Below the pieces are notes generated by a model. It was not told the DNA's origin. It made no database searches and worked only from the letters and a program-made list of their open reading frames with translations. A stretch of 64,000 nt of DNA from CAXMRP01 sp965216515 (lineage in GTDB: Bacteria > Pseudomonadota > Alphaproteobacteria > Rhizobiales > Afifellaceae), in NCBI GenBank assembly GCA_965216515.1, contig OZ244173.1, forward strand, positions 620,001 through 684,000, written 5' to 3'. This document shows, one piece after another, positions 53,559-63,663 of the stretch. Each line of letters begins with the position of its first letter. Positions within the stretch are counted from its first letter, which is position 1. Made by a program: the position numbers and the translations under genes.

Positions 53559-55583
53559 CTAACCACGTCGGCCGCGCCGGCGCCTTGGCCCCCCGGAGGC
53601 TGCCACTGCCGCCCGGCTTGGCAAATCGACCGCTTTCGACAAATACGGGAACGCATCGACTTTATGCGGGAAAGCCATGGCATCTACAAAATGTGCCTGA
53701 AACTGCGGTTCCATCGCCGTCTCGATTTTCTCCACCACATTCACGACGCCTTCGATTTCGCGTCTGTGGTCGCGGTTGAGCAGCGCCATCCGCGCACCGG
53801 TGCCCGCGGCATTTCCGACACCGGCCACATTGTCCGGATGACAATCCGGGACCAGCCCGATGACCATGGCGTATTTCGGATCGATATAGGAGCCGAAGGC
53901 GCCGGCAAGACGGATCCGTTCGATGGTATCGATACCGAGTTTGTCCATAAGCAACTTGACGCCGGCATACAGCGCCGCCTTGGCGAGCTGAATTGCGCGG
54001 ACATCAGTCTGGAGGATCCGGATTTCCGGACCTTCATCACCGGCCCGTTTCAGGACATAGCTCCAGGTCCGTCCGTGCTGTTCAATACGGTCGGATTGGC
54101 CGGCTTTGGCGCCGTCAATGACCCCGCCGGCGTCTATGATGCCGCTCAGGAACATTTCGCCGATCACTTCCACGATGCCCGAACCACAAATACCCGTGAC
54201 GCCAAATCCGGCCGCTTGCTCGTCAAATCCGGGATCGTTCGACCACGCATCGACCCCGATGATCTTGAATCGCGGCGCCAATGTCTTCGGATCGATACGC
54301 ACCCGCTCGATGGCACCGGGCGCGGCCCGCTGCCCGCCGGATATCTCCGCGCCTTCGAATGCCGGGCCGGTAGGTGATGAAGCCGCGACAATCCGCTGCC
54401 GGTTGCCCAGGACGATTTCCGCATTTGTGCCGATATCCACCAGGAGTGTCGTGGAATCGGAACGATGCGGTCCTTCCGCCAGTGTGGCAGCGGCGGCATC
54501 GGCGCCGACATGGCCGGCGATACAGGGCAGGATATAGACTTGCGCGCCCGCATTGACAGGCAGTTCCAGATCGCTTGCCCGCAGATGGAGTGCCCCCGAC
54601 GTGGCCAGCGCAAACGGCGCGCCGCCAAGTTCGCTCGGATCGATGCCGAGAAAGAGGTGGTGCATGACCGGATTTCCAACAAACACGGCATCCACGATGT
54701 CGCTCGCTTTGATACCGGCTTCCGCGACGACCTTGTTGATCAATGCCCCGACCGCTTCACGAACAGCGCCGGTCAATGCTTCGCGCCCGTCCGGATTCAT
54801 CATCACGTAGGACACACGGCTCATCAGGTCTTCGCCAAACCGGATCTGCGGATTGGGCGCCCCGGCCGAGGCGAGCGTCCGGCCGGACAGCAGCGATGAC
54901 AGGTGTGCGGCTATTGTCGTCGATCCGATATCCACCGCGACTCCGCAAAGCAGGTTGTGAAATCCCGGCCACAGCGCAACGACTTCCGGCCCCCCGCCAT
55001 CGTCGTGTATGGCCGCCGTAACGTTGAAATCACCCGCCCGCAGGATCGACTGGACATTCGGCAGAAGATGAAAGGCCAGGCGCGGCTCCTTCAGCGACCA
55101 TTCCGCGGCGAGTACGGCCAGAATCCTGTCTGCATCCCCGAGCGGCTTGCCGATGTCCGGTGGTCCGACCTCGACATAGCAAAGACGGACCGCCGGATCG
55201 CGTTGAATGCGGCGGGATTCAGCGCGCTTCCTGACGACCTGCCGGTTTATCTGAACATCCTGGGGAACATCGATGACGAGATCTCCCTCGATCAATGCCG
55301 AACAGGACAATCGCCGGTCCGCGGGCAGCGATCGCTTTTCCGCATACCGTTTTTCCGTGTCGGAGAGTGTCGATACGTGGTCACCGGCGGAGGTAATGGC
55401 ATGCTTGGCGAAATGGCCGCCGACCACCTGAATCTGGCAGCGGCCGCACATGCCCCGTCCGCCACACACCGACTCGATATAAACCCCAAGCGATCGTGCC
55501 GCATCAAGAATAGGCGTGCCACGAGCAAACTGCCCGCGCCGGCCCGACGGCATAAACAGGACGAGCGGTTTTCCCGTGTTCAT
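53559..55583 (-). CDS. ASKHA-domain corrinoid-activating protein with N-terminal 2Fe-2S ferredoxin (RamA-like)
   Basis: 674 residues. An N-terminal ferredoxin domain has CGGRGMCGRC (C40, C46, C49) and a fourth Cys at about 94 (LSCSA), the 2Fe-2S pattern. From about 214 follows an actin-like ATPase (DUF4445) with AVDIGSTTIAAHL and LLVDIGTNAEIVLG phosphate loops and CGSGIVEVIGEM. Such proteins reduce inactive Co(II) corrinoids to Co(I) with ATP in methyltransferase systems. The last residues are an Arg-rich tail (GGPRRRRGRRG), matched in the methyltransferase encoded about 6 kb away. It lies between the KefG gene and parE on the same strand. Confidence 0.88.
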   Translation of the reverse strand: MNTGKPLVLFMPSGRRGQFARGTPILDAARSLGVYIESVCGGRGMCGRCQIQVVGGHFAKHAITSAGDHVSTLSDTEKRYAEKRSLPADRRLSCSALIEGDLVIDVPQDVQINRQVVRKRAESRRIQRDPAVRLCYVEVGPPDIGKPLGDADRILAVLAAEWSLKEPRLAFHLLPNVQSILRAGDFNVTAAIHDDGGGPEVVALWPGFHNLLCGVAVDIGSTTIAAHLSSLLSGRTLASAGAPNPQIRFGEDLMSRVSYVMMNPDGREALTGAVREAVGALINKVVAEAGIKASDIVDAVFVGNPVMHHLFLGIDPSELGGAPFALATSGALHLRASDLELPVNAGAQVYILPCIAGHVGADAAAATLAEGPHRSDSTTLLVDIGTNAEIVLGNRQRIVAASSPTGPAFEGAEISGGQRAAPGAIERVRIDPKTLAPRFKIIGVDAWSNDPGFDEQAAGFGVTGICGSGIVEVIGEMFLSGIIDAGGVIDGAKAGQSDRIEQHGRTWSYVLKRAGDEGPEIRILQTDVRAIQLAKAALYAGVKLLMDKLGIDTIERIRLAGAFGSYIDPKYAMVIGLVPDCHPDNVAGVGNAAGTGARMALLNRDHRREIEGVVNVVEKIETAMEPQFQAHFVDAMAFPHKVDAFPYLSKAVDLPSRAAVAASGGPRRRRGRRG

Positions 55584-55662
55584 ATGCGCGTCGGCCTGTG
55601 CTGCATCGTGGTTCGCACGAATTCCGCAAATTCACATCGTGTCAGTTGACAAGGGTAGGGCG

Positions 55663-57708
<2,046 letters not shown>

Positions 57709-57966
57709 TGGGCAAACCCGGTTTTCATGTCCAGACTTCGAATCATTGTTTGAGTTTGCCATGCCGGGCCGGTTCCCGCGACTGTCAGTGGTACGACGAT
57801 GCGTCATTTCCGGCCGCAAATCCGCGGCACATTGGACCTTGCGCCGGCAACATGAAACAAATCAATTCCTTTCCGGGCAGACGCCCGATCGGCCGGGACT
57901 GGACGTAGCAGCTCGGACAACACATGTTAGAGCCGATACCAGGCAGGGCAACAAACGGAGCGGCAA

Positions 57967-58512
57967 ATGCCAACATCGAGCGAACAAACCGTCAAGCTGA
58001 CCAAGGCACCCGATTTCTCACTGCCGGCAACGGACGGAAACCGGTACGCACTTGCCGATGTTGCCGGAGCCAACGGCACTGTTGTCGCATTTATCTGCAA
58101 TCACTGTCCCTATGTTTTGGCCATCGTCGACCGCATGACCGCTGACGCAGGCGCACTGAAGGATGCCGGCATCGGATTTGCGGCCATATGCGCCAATGAC
58201 GCCCGAACCTATCCGGCAGATTCCTTCGACAAGATGGCGGAATTTGCGCGGGATCACGCGTTTTCGTTTCCGTATCTACACGATGAGGACCAATCGGTGG
58301 CGCGGGCCTATGATGCAGCCTGCACGCCCGAATTTTTCGGATTCAATGCCGCAGGGCACCTGGTTTACCATGGTCGCCTGGACGAGGGACGCACCGAGAC
58401 GATACCGCAAGGCGCCAAACGTGAACTCGTTGACGCAATGATGGCTGCCGTCCGCGGTGAAGCGGTGCCCGACGGCGTGCCGGCGATCGGCTGTTCCATC
58501 AAGTGGAAGTAA
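57967..58512 (+). CDS. Redoxin/thioredoxin-fold protein with CNHC motif
   Basis: 181 residues. An AhpC/TSA-type thioredoxin fold has APDFSLPATDGNRYALADVAG, VVAFICNHCPYVLAIV with a CxxC motif (CNHC), FSFPYLHDEDQSVARAYDAACTPEFFGF and a C-terminal PAIGCSIKW. This is a recognised family of thioredoxin-like proteins, common in proteobacteria and of unknown substrate. It is divergent from parE and convergent with the sulfotransferase gene. Confidence 0.9.
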   Translation: MPTSSEQTVKLTKAPDFSLPATDGNRYALADVAGANGTVVAFICNHCPYVLAIVDRMTADAGALKDAGIGFAAICANDARTYPADSFDKMAEFARDHAFSFPYLHDEDQSVARAYDAACTPEFFGFNAAGHLVYHGRLDEGRTETIPQGAKRELVDAMMAAVRGEAVPDGVPAIGCSIKWK

Positions 58513-58568
58513 AATCCGCTGATGGCAGACACCGGGTCTGGTGCGCGCGCCACATCCGGCGCGAAATC

Positions 58569-60230
58569 CTAGGTTTGCGGATCCGATAGTCCTTCGACAA
58601 GGGCGCCCAGTTGGTGCCTGTAGTTTTCGGCATATCCGACAAAGGACGTGCTCGGGCGCGAACGTCCGTAGTGCTCCTTGGCGACCCCCTTTGCCGAAAC
58701 CTCGCCATCGAAAAGGTTCCGGTTAAGTGGCGGCAGTCCAATGAAACCGGCCAACTGCTCATAGATCTGTTCGGGATTTTCCACCAAATTCTCGTACTGA
58801 ATGCGCAGGATGGAATCGGGAAAGACATCTGCCCAATGCTCGCACAGGCGCTCAAATATCCTATAATACTGTCCAAACAGATTTAGATCGTTGGCGTATC
58901 CATGGGGGTTTTCAAAGTTTTTCATGAAACAGAACATACCGGTATCCAACGGATTCCGGTCGACGATGATAATTTTGCATTTGGGAAATAGTAATCTCAG
59001 AATACCCAGATTGTTCAAATTTTGTGGCAACGTATTAACAATGTATTTTGCAGAACCGGAATATTTCCGAACAAGGTCAATATAGATTTTCGCCTGATCG
59101 CCGCTGGTGGACTTGTTCAGACGCAGCAATTTCTCTTTCATGTTGCGCGGCAGCGATCCATTCAGCGGCAGGAACAAATCCGAATCCAGATAGGCGTGAA
59201 GCGAAAGTTCGCCGGCGCCAAAGCAGTCCGGATGCTGGGTGATAAGCGCTTCGACAAGCGTTTTGCCGGAGCGCGGAAGCCCGACAACAAATATGGGGCT
59301 CCGGTCCGGCGAACCGAAGCCGGTTCGCTGTTCAAAAAATGCCTTGTCGAACATTCCAATCAGGAATTCCGCCGCGTGCGCATATCCGCGGATATCATAC
59401 ATCGGGGTCGGCAGGTTGTTGGCTATGGCGTCAAGGCGGTTGGCTTCCTCGAAAAAATTGAATGCGACGTCGTAGGATCCGGTCCGGTCGTAATGCCGCC
59501 CCAGGGCAAACTGCGCCATACACCGGCTTTTTGGCGCCAGGTTCTCTGAATCGGCGATCCGATGCAGCAGCGCCAGGTGTTCATCCGAAAGCGCTTCCTC
59601 GCCAAACGAGGTGATCTCGTAAAGGACTTCCGGCACCATCTGATTTCGATCGAGCATCGATTTCAATATCGCCATACCCTGTTCCTCCCGACCGAAGTCT
59701 CTCAGGATATTGGCGTGGGTCAGGATGAGTTCGCTGTCATTTGTCTGCTGGATTTTCACGTTCGACAGGACAGACTCGCCGAGCTCGAACCGCCCGGTTC
59801 GGCGATAGACATTGGCCAGCAACAATTGCGCCATCGGATAGTCCGGCTGCAGCTTGACGGCCTGCTTCAGCGACCGGATCGCATCGAAATAGCGGCCGAT
59901 CTGAAAGCTCGTATAGCCGAGAAGATAGAGGAATCCGGCATGGTCGGGATGTGTTTTCCGGCATTTTTGAACGAACGCCAGGGCCTTGTCGTAATCCGCC
60001 TTCTTGATCTCCAGCATGGCGCGCAGATAGAGCGCATTTGTATCGTTGGGATAGTGGCGGAGAATCTCGTCAAAGAGCCCGGTCGCCTTCTTGATATTGC
60101 CGCGTGCTTGCGCCCGCATGCCCCGCTCCAGAAGGTGGAAATGGGGAGGGCGCGTGGCATTCGACCGTCTCTTCACCGGGGGCGAAGAAACGCCGGGAAG
60201 CTGCGGTGACTTGGTAGATACGCGGCGCAT
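58569..60230 (-). CDS. Tetratricopeptide-repeat sulfotransferase
   Basis: 553 residues. Residues about 30-270 form tandem TPR repeats (AMLEIKKADYDKALAFVQKC, GYTSFQIGRYFDAIRSLKQAV, NVYRRTGRFELGESVL). The C-terminal domain is a sulfotransferase with the PAPS 5'-phosphosulfate loop VVGLPRSGKTLVEALI (about 316-331) and a 3'-phosphate region near KIIIVDRNPLDTGMFCF. Such TPR fusions sulfate proteins, glycans or lipids in bacteria; the acceptor is not known. No signal peptide or membrane helix is seen. Its coding sequence is less GC-rich in places than its neighbours. Confidence 0.88.
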   Translation of the reverse strand: MRRVSTKSPQLPGVSSPPVKRRSNATRPPHFHLLERGMRAQARGNIKKATGLFDEILRHYPNDTNALYLRAMLEIKKADYDKALAFVQKCRKTHPDHAGFLYLLGYTSFQIGRYFDAIRSLKQAVKLQPDYPMAQLLLANVYRRTGRFELGESVLSNVKIQQTNDSELILTHANILRDFGREEQGMAILKSMLDRNQMVPEVLYEITSFGEEALSDEHLALLHRIADSENLAPKSRCMAQFALGRHYDRTGSYDVAFNFFEEANRLDAIANNLPTPMYDIRGYAHAAEFLIGMFDKAFFEQRTGFGSPDRSPIFVVGLPRSGKTLVEALITQHPDCFGAGELSLHAYLDSDLFLPLNGSLPRNMKEKLLRLNKSTSGDQAKIYIDLVRKYSGSAKYIVNTLPQNLNNLGILRLLFPKCKIIIVDRNPLDTGMFCFMKNFENPHGYANDLNLFGQYYRIFERLCEHWADVFPDSILRIQYENLVENPEQIYEQLAGFIGLPPLNRNLFDGEVSAKGVAKEHYGRSRPSTSFVGYAENYRHQLGALVEGLSDPQT

Positions 60231-60256
60231 TGTCCGAATTCAGGTCCAAAAAACAA

Positions 60257-60283
60257 AAACCCGGGGCACAATGCCCCGGGTTT
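60257..60283 (-). terminator. Intrinsic terminator after the outer-membrane-type gene
   Basis: aaacccggggca (60257-60268) pairs with tgccccgggttt (60272-60283) around a three-base loop, a perfect 12-bp stem. On the minus strand it is followed by a T-rich run (TTTTTGTTTTTT), so it ends transcription of the gene at 60309-61187 before the sulfotransferase gene starts. Confidence 0.85.
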
Positions 60284-60308
60284 CCAAAAATCGCAATTTT
60301 TCTAGGCG

Positions 60309-61187
60309 CTAGACTTCACCCGGCCAGGACACGGCCTTGTGGAACTGAGGCAAGTCAAACGTGCTGGCGCCTGTCCGGTCACGCTCCAACAGGGAATCGC
60401 GGTTGACGGTAACCGTTACGCCGAGGCCGAAAACGTGATCCAGCGTATTCGCCGTGCTGCTGCCTGAGTCTTCGACATAGGCCCCCCGATAGAAGGCTTG
60501 CCAGGAAAACGGGCCGCCGCTGATCTGCCGCTCATACTCCAAACCCCAAGCGCCATACACGCCGGTTTCTGAACTTGAGAAGGGACCAAATCCGATCGTT
60601 CCTTCCGCAGTCAGCATCGCGTCTTCGGAGAAGAAGTGCCGAAGGCCGCCGCGAACGAATCCGCCGTGTTGCCATGTCGACTGGGTATCGCCGCCAATGC
60701 TGAATATCCCGCCGCCCTGGACAAAGTAGGTCTGGTTGGCCCGGAAATAGGCATATTCCGCACCGCCGAAGAGGTGATAGGTGTTTTCATCAGACGACAC
60801 GATCGATGCCGCCGATGCGGCGCCAAACAGGCCCCATGTCGACACGTCACCCCGATTCAGATAGTGCGCGCCGAACGCCACATATTGGGAGCCCTCGCTG
60901 CTGCTGTCATCGTCAGTAGACGTATGCGCCGATGCATCGATCTCAAGCTGCCACATATCGCCGGCAACCGCTGCGCTGCCACCGAAATTGATGTAACCGT
61001 CGTCAAAATCACCGCTGTTGGAATCATGATCCGGATGACCAAAGGCCGCCCACATCGACAAAACCGCACTGATCCCCGACAACGGCTGGTGAACCTGTTG
61101 CTGGGGAAACGACAAGTCCGCAGCCTGGCTCGATGCCGAGAGCATCGCCGCGATCGCTGCGGTACTGACTGTTGCCAGAATTTTCAT
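60309..61187 (-). CDS. Exported outer-membrane-type hypothetical protein
   Basis: 292 residues with a Sec signal peptide (ILATVSTAAIAAMLSASSQA/AD). The mature part is rich in alternating aromatic and small residues (DMWQLEIDASAHTST, QYVAFGAHYLNRG, AEYAYFRANQTYFVQGGGIF, QHGGFVRGGLRHFF), which suggests a beta-barrel of about 8-12 strands, but the C-terminus does not end in Phe and no family is recognised. An acidic Asp/Ser loop (STDDDSSSEGS) may face outside. The ATG at 61187 has GGAGG nine bases upstream. It is monocistronic, with its own terminator and a 282-base leader in which I find no gene. Confidence 0.7.
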   Translation of the reverse strand: MKILATVSTAAIAAMLSASSQAADLSFPQQQVHQPLSGISAVLSMWAAFGHPDHDSNSGDFDDGYINFGGSAAVAGDMWQLEIDASAHTSTDDDSSSEGSQYVAFGAHYLNRGDVSTWGLFGAASAASIVSSDENTYHLFGGAEYAYFRANQTYFVQGGGIFSIGGDTQSTWQHGGFVRGGLRHFFSEDAMLTAEGTIGFGPFSSSETGVYGAWGLEYERQISGGPFSWQAFYRGAYVEDSGSSTANTLDHVFGLGVTVTVNRDSLLERDRTGASTFDLPQFHKAVSWPGEV

Positions 61188-61469
61188 GTTTGCCCACCTC
61201 CGAAAACATTGTTCGACAATCTACCCGGAAACTACGCGCAGCACCCAGTCGCGACAATCCGACGGCATGGGAATCAACGAAATATCAACCGTTTTTCATC
61301 GGATTGTTGCAATAAGGCATCAGTTTACCGGCCGAATCGCGGCCTGCGCGTTAAAACCGGGGCCCCGCGTCAATGCGGCCTTGTGCCGCGGCGTTCGCGC
61401 CCGGGATTGGCATGCGATACCGCACCGGACCCTCAACCACAGGTGGAAGCCGACACGCTTCTGCGCGAT

Positions 61470-62438
61470 TCAGGCAGTTGCCCTCCGGCGCGCCCCTCGT
61501 CCACCGCGGCGGCGTCCGCCTGATGCCGCCGCACCGCCATCTCCGGCACCGTGCGGTCCGCCGGCTGATCCGGGTGTCGGTTGCGCATTCTTGTATGCGC
61601 GGATCCAGCTCATGCAGTCCTTGTCGGTGCCCATCAATACATTGGCTGCTCGGACCATTTCCATTTCCTGGGGTCGGACGGGATTCATGATCGCCGATGT
61701 CATTCCCGAGGCAATTGCCATGGGAAGAAACGCCGCATTGATCCCGTGCCGGTTGGGCAGGCCGAAGGAGACATTCGATGCCCCGCAAGTCGTATTGACT
61801 TGCAATTCCTCGCGAAGCCGCCGAACAAGGGCGAATACCTGAAGACCGGCTGTTCCCATCGCCCCGATCGGCATAACGAGCGGATCGACGACGATATCCG
61901 CCGGCTTGATACCGAAATCGGCGGCCCTTTCGACGATTTTCTTTGCGACATCAAATCGGACGTCCGGGTCTTCGGAAATACCGGATTCGTCATTGGAAAT
62001 TGCCACGACCGGCACATCGTACTTCTTGACCAGTGGCAGGATCGCTTCCAGCTTTTCCTCTTCCCCGGTAACGGAATTGACCAGCGGTCGCCCTTTCGCG
62101 GCCGCAAGGCCCGCCTCGATCGCCGACGTGACCGACGAGTCGATCGACAGCGGGACGTCGACCAATCCTTGTACGATCTGGAGTGTTTTCACCAGCAGGG
62201 GCGGTTCGGTGACATTGGGGTCGATTGCGGTGACGCCGGCATTGACGTCAAGCATGGTCGCACCGGCGGCGACCTGCGCCAAAGCATCCGCCTCCACGGT
62301 CTCAAAGTTCCCGGCTTCCATTTCCGCGGCGAGTTTCTTGCGTCCGGTCGGATTGATCCGCTCGCCGATTACGCAAAAGGGCTGGTCAAATCCGATTGTG
62401 ATTTCCCTGGTCGCCGAGGCGACAATTGTCCGGGTCAT
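61470..62438 (-). CDS. Methyltetrahydrofolate:corrinoid methyltransferase (pterin-binding domain)
   Basis: 322 residues. A TIM-barrel pterin-binding fold has FCVIGERINPTGRKK (about 21-35), ATMLDVNAGVTAID, VPLSIDSSVTSAIEAGL, LVNSVTGEEEK and NTTCGASNVSFGLPNRHGIN, as in the AcsE/MtvA/MtgA methyltetrahydrofolate-cobalamin methyltransferases. It moves a methyl group between a corrinoid protein and tetrahydrofolate. After about residue 290 a Gly/Ala-rich linker leads to an Arg/Gly tail (GGRRRGGRGARRRATA). It lies downstream of the metF-like and MTHFR_C genes on the same strand, so the three are probably one operon. Confidence 0.93.
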   Translation of the reverse strand: MTRTIVASATREITIGFDQPFCVIGERINPTGRKKLAAEMEAGNFETVEADALAQVAAGATMLDVNAGVTAIDPNVTEPPLLVKTLQIVQGLVDVPLSIDSSVTSAIEAGLAAAKGRPLVNSVTGEEEKLEAILPLVKKYDVPVVAISNDESGISEDPDVRFDVAKKIVERAADFGIKPADIVVDPLVMPIGAMGTAGLQVFALVRRLREELQVNTTCGASNVSFGLPNRHGINAAFLPMAIASGMTSAIMNPVRPQEMEMVRAANVLMGTDKDCMSWIRAYKNAQPTPGSAGGPHGAGDGGAAASGGRRRGGRGARRRATA

Positions 62439-62580
62439 GGCTGTTCTCCCGATATAAAGTTGTCTTTATATCCTAGTTGGTTCGATCGCTATTTCGTGGC
62501 CAGCTGGTGTGCGGGCACCTCGGGCGGATGGTCCGGGCAGTGTCCAATTCGTGCTTTCGCCCGACAGGCCACATGGGTAT

Positions 62581-63663
62581 TCATGTTGTCGCGTCTGCCT
62601 TGTCAGCAATTACGCCCTGCAGGCGTTCCATCACGACGGGATCGTCCGGCCGGCCTTCGCGGGCCCAGGGTTTGCGATCCTTCAGCACGCCGGATTCCGC
62701 CACAATTTCCGCCACCAGTTCCTCTTGCCGGTAGGCCATGACATGGACGCCGGAGATGCCCGCAATTTCCTTCACCTCATTGATGATATCGATGCAAAGC
62801 TGCTTGCCCTCCCGCTTCTGATCCTGCGCGCCGTCCAATCGCGCGACCACATGATCGGGAATGTGGACACCGGGCACATTTGACCGGATCCACCGAGCCG
62901 CTCGTGCCGAGGCCAGCGGACCGACACCGGCGAGGACGTAACAGTGTTCATCGAGGCCCAGGTCGCGGACCCGGCTCATATACTGCTTCAGGACCGGCAC
63001 ATCGAAACAATATTGGGTTTGAACGAACTGGGCGCCGGCTGCGATCTTCTTGGCAAGGCGCTTCGGCCTGAAATCATGCGGCGGCGCGAACGGGTTGGCC
63101 GCCGCCCCAAGAAACACACGCGGAGGCGTGGATATTTTTCGGCCGGACAGGAATATCCGTTGATCGCGCATGGTCCGGATCGTCTCCAGAAGCGACATGC
63201 AATCGAAATCGAAAACGGGCAGGGCGCCCGGCTGGTCTCCTGCCTGCACGCCGTCACCGGTCAGGCACAGGACATTGCAGACACCCATTGCCGCAGCACC
63301 CAGCACATCGCCTTGAATTGCAATCCGATTTCGGTCCCGACAGGAAATCTGCATGATCGGCGCATAACCCATCCGGGTCAGAAGTGCGCAGATACCGACA
63401 CTCGACATATGGCAATTTGCTCCGGAGCCGTCGGTGGCGTTGATACCATCGACCCAACCTTCGAAGATCGCCGCGCGTTCGTAGACATCTTCCGGATCGG
63501 CGGAGTCCGGCGGGTTGAGCTCCGCGGTCACGGCAAATTCACCGCGCCGCAGAATACGCTCCAGTCGGCCGCGGGACGAGTGATTTGGCAATTCGGCAAT
63601 CAAATCACCCGGATCCGGTTCCTGGCCCGCCAGGCCCGGCTTTGTTGTTTCACTGCCGGTCAT
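62581..63663 (-). CDS. Methylenetetrahydrofolate reductase (MetF family)
   Basis: 360 residues of the MTHFR barrel. FAVTAELNPPDSADPEDVYERAAIF carries the catalytic Glu region; HMSSVGICALLTRMGYAPIMQISCRDRNRIAIQGDVLGAAAMGVCNVLCLTGDG and GAQFVQTQYCFDVPVLKQYM form the FAD- and folate-binding sites. It interconverts methylene- and methyl-tetrahydrofolate. Next to a corrinoid methyltransferase it more likely oxidises methyl-THF than serves methionine synthesis; that is inference. Its first four bases overlap the stop of the upstream MTHFR_C gene. Confidence 0.92.
   Translation of the reverse strand: MTGSETTKPGLAGQEPDPGDLIAELPNHSSRGRLERILRRGEFAVTAELNPPDSADPEDVYERAAIFEGWVDGINATDGSGANCHMSSVGICALLTRMGYAPIMQISCRDRNRIAIQGDVLGAAAMGVCNVLCLTGDGVQAGDQPGALPVFDFDCMSLLETIRTMRDQRIFLSGRKISTPPRVFLGAAANPFAPPHDFRPKRLAKKIAAGAQFVQTQYCFDVPVLKQYMSRVRDLGLDEHCYVLAGVGPLASARAARWIRSNVPGVHIPDHVVARLDGAQDQKREGKQLCIDIINEVKEIAGISGVHVMAYRQEELVAEIVAESGVLKDRKPWAREGRPDDPVVMERLQGVIADKADATT

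Noticed and set aside
53484..54377. A 297-codon plus-strand frame across the end of the ASKHA gene.
   Set aside because: It is the antisense of a clear ASKHA coding sequence, with no family features or ribosome-binding site.
62439..62580. A cobalamin riboswitch before the methyltransferase gene.
   Set aside because: The gap is only 142 bases and shows no B12-box-like segment; a riboswitch could still lie upstream of the operon outside the window.
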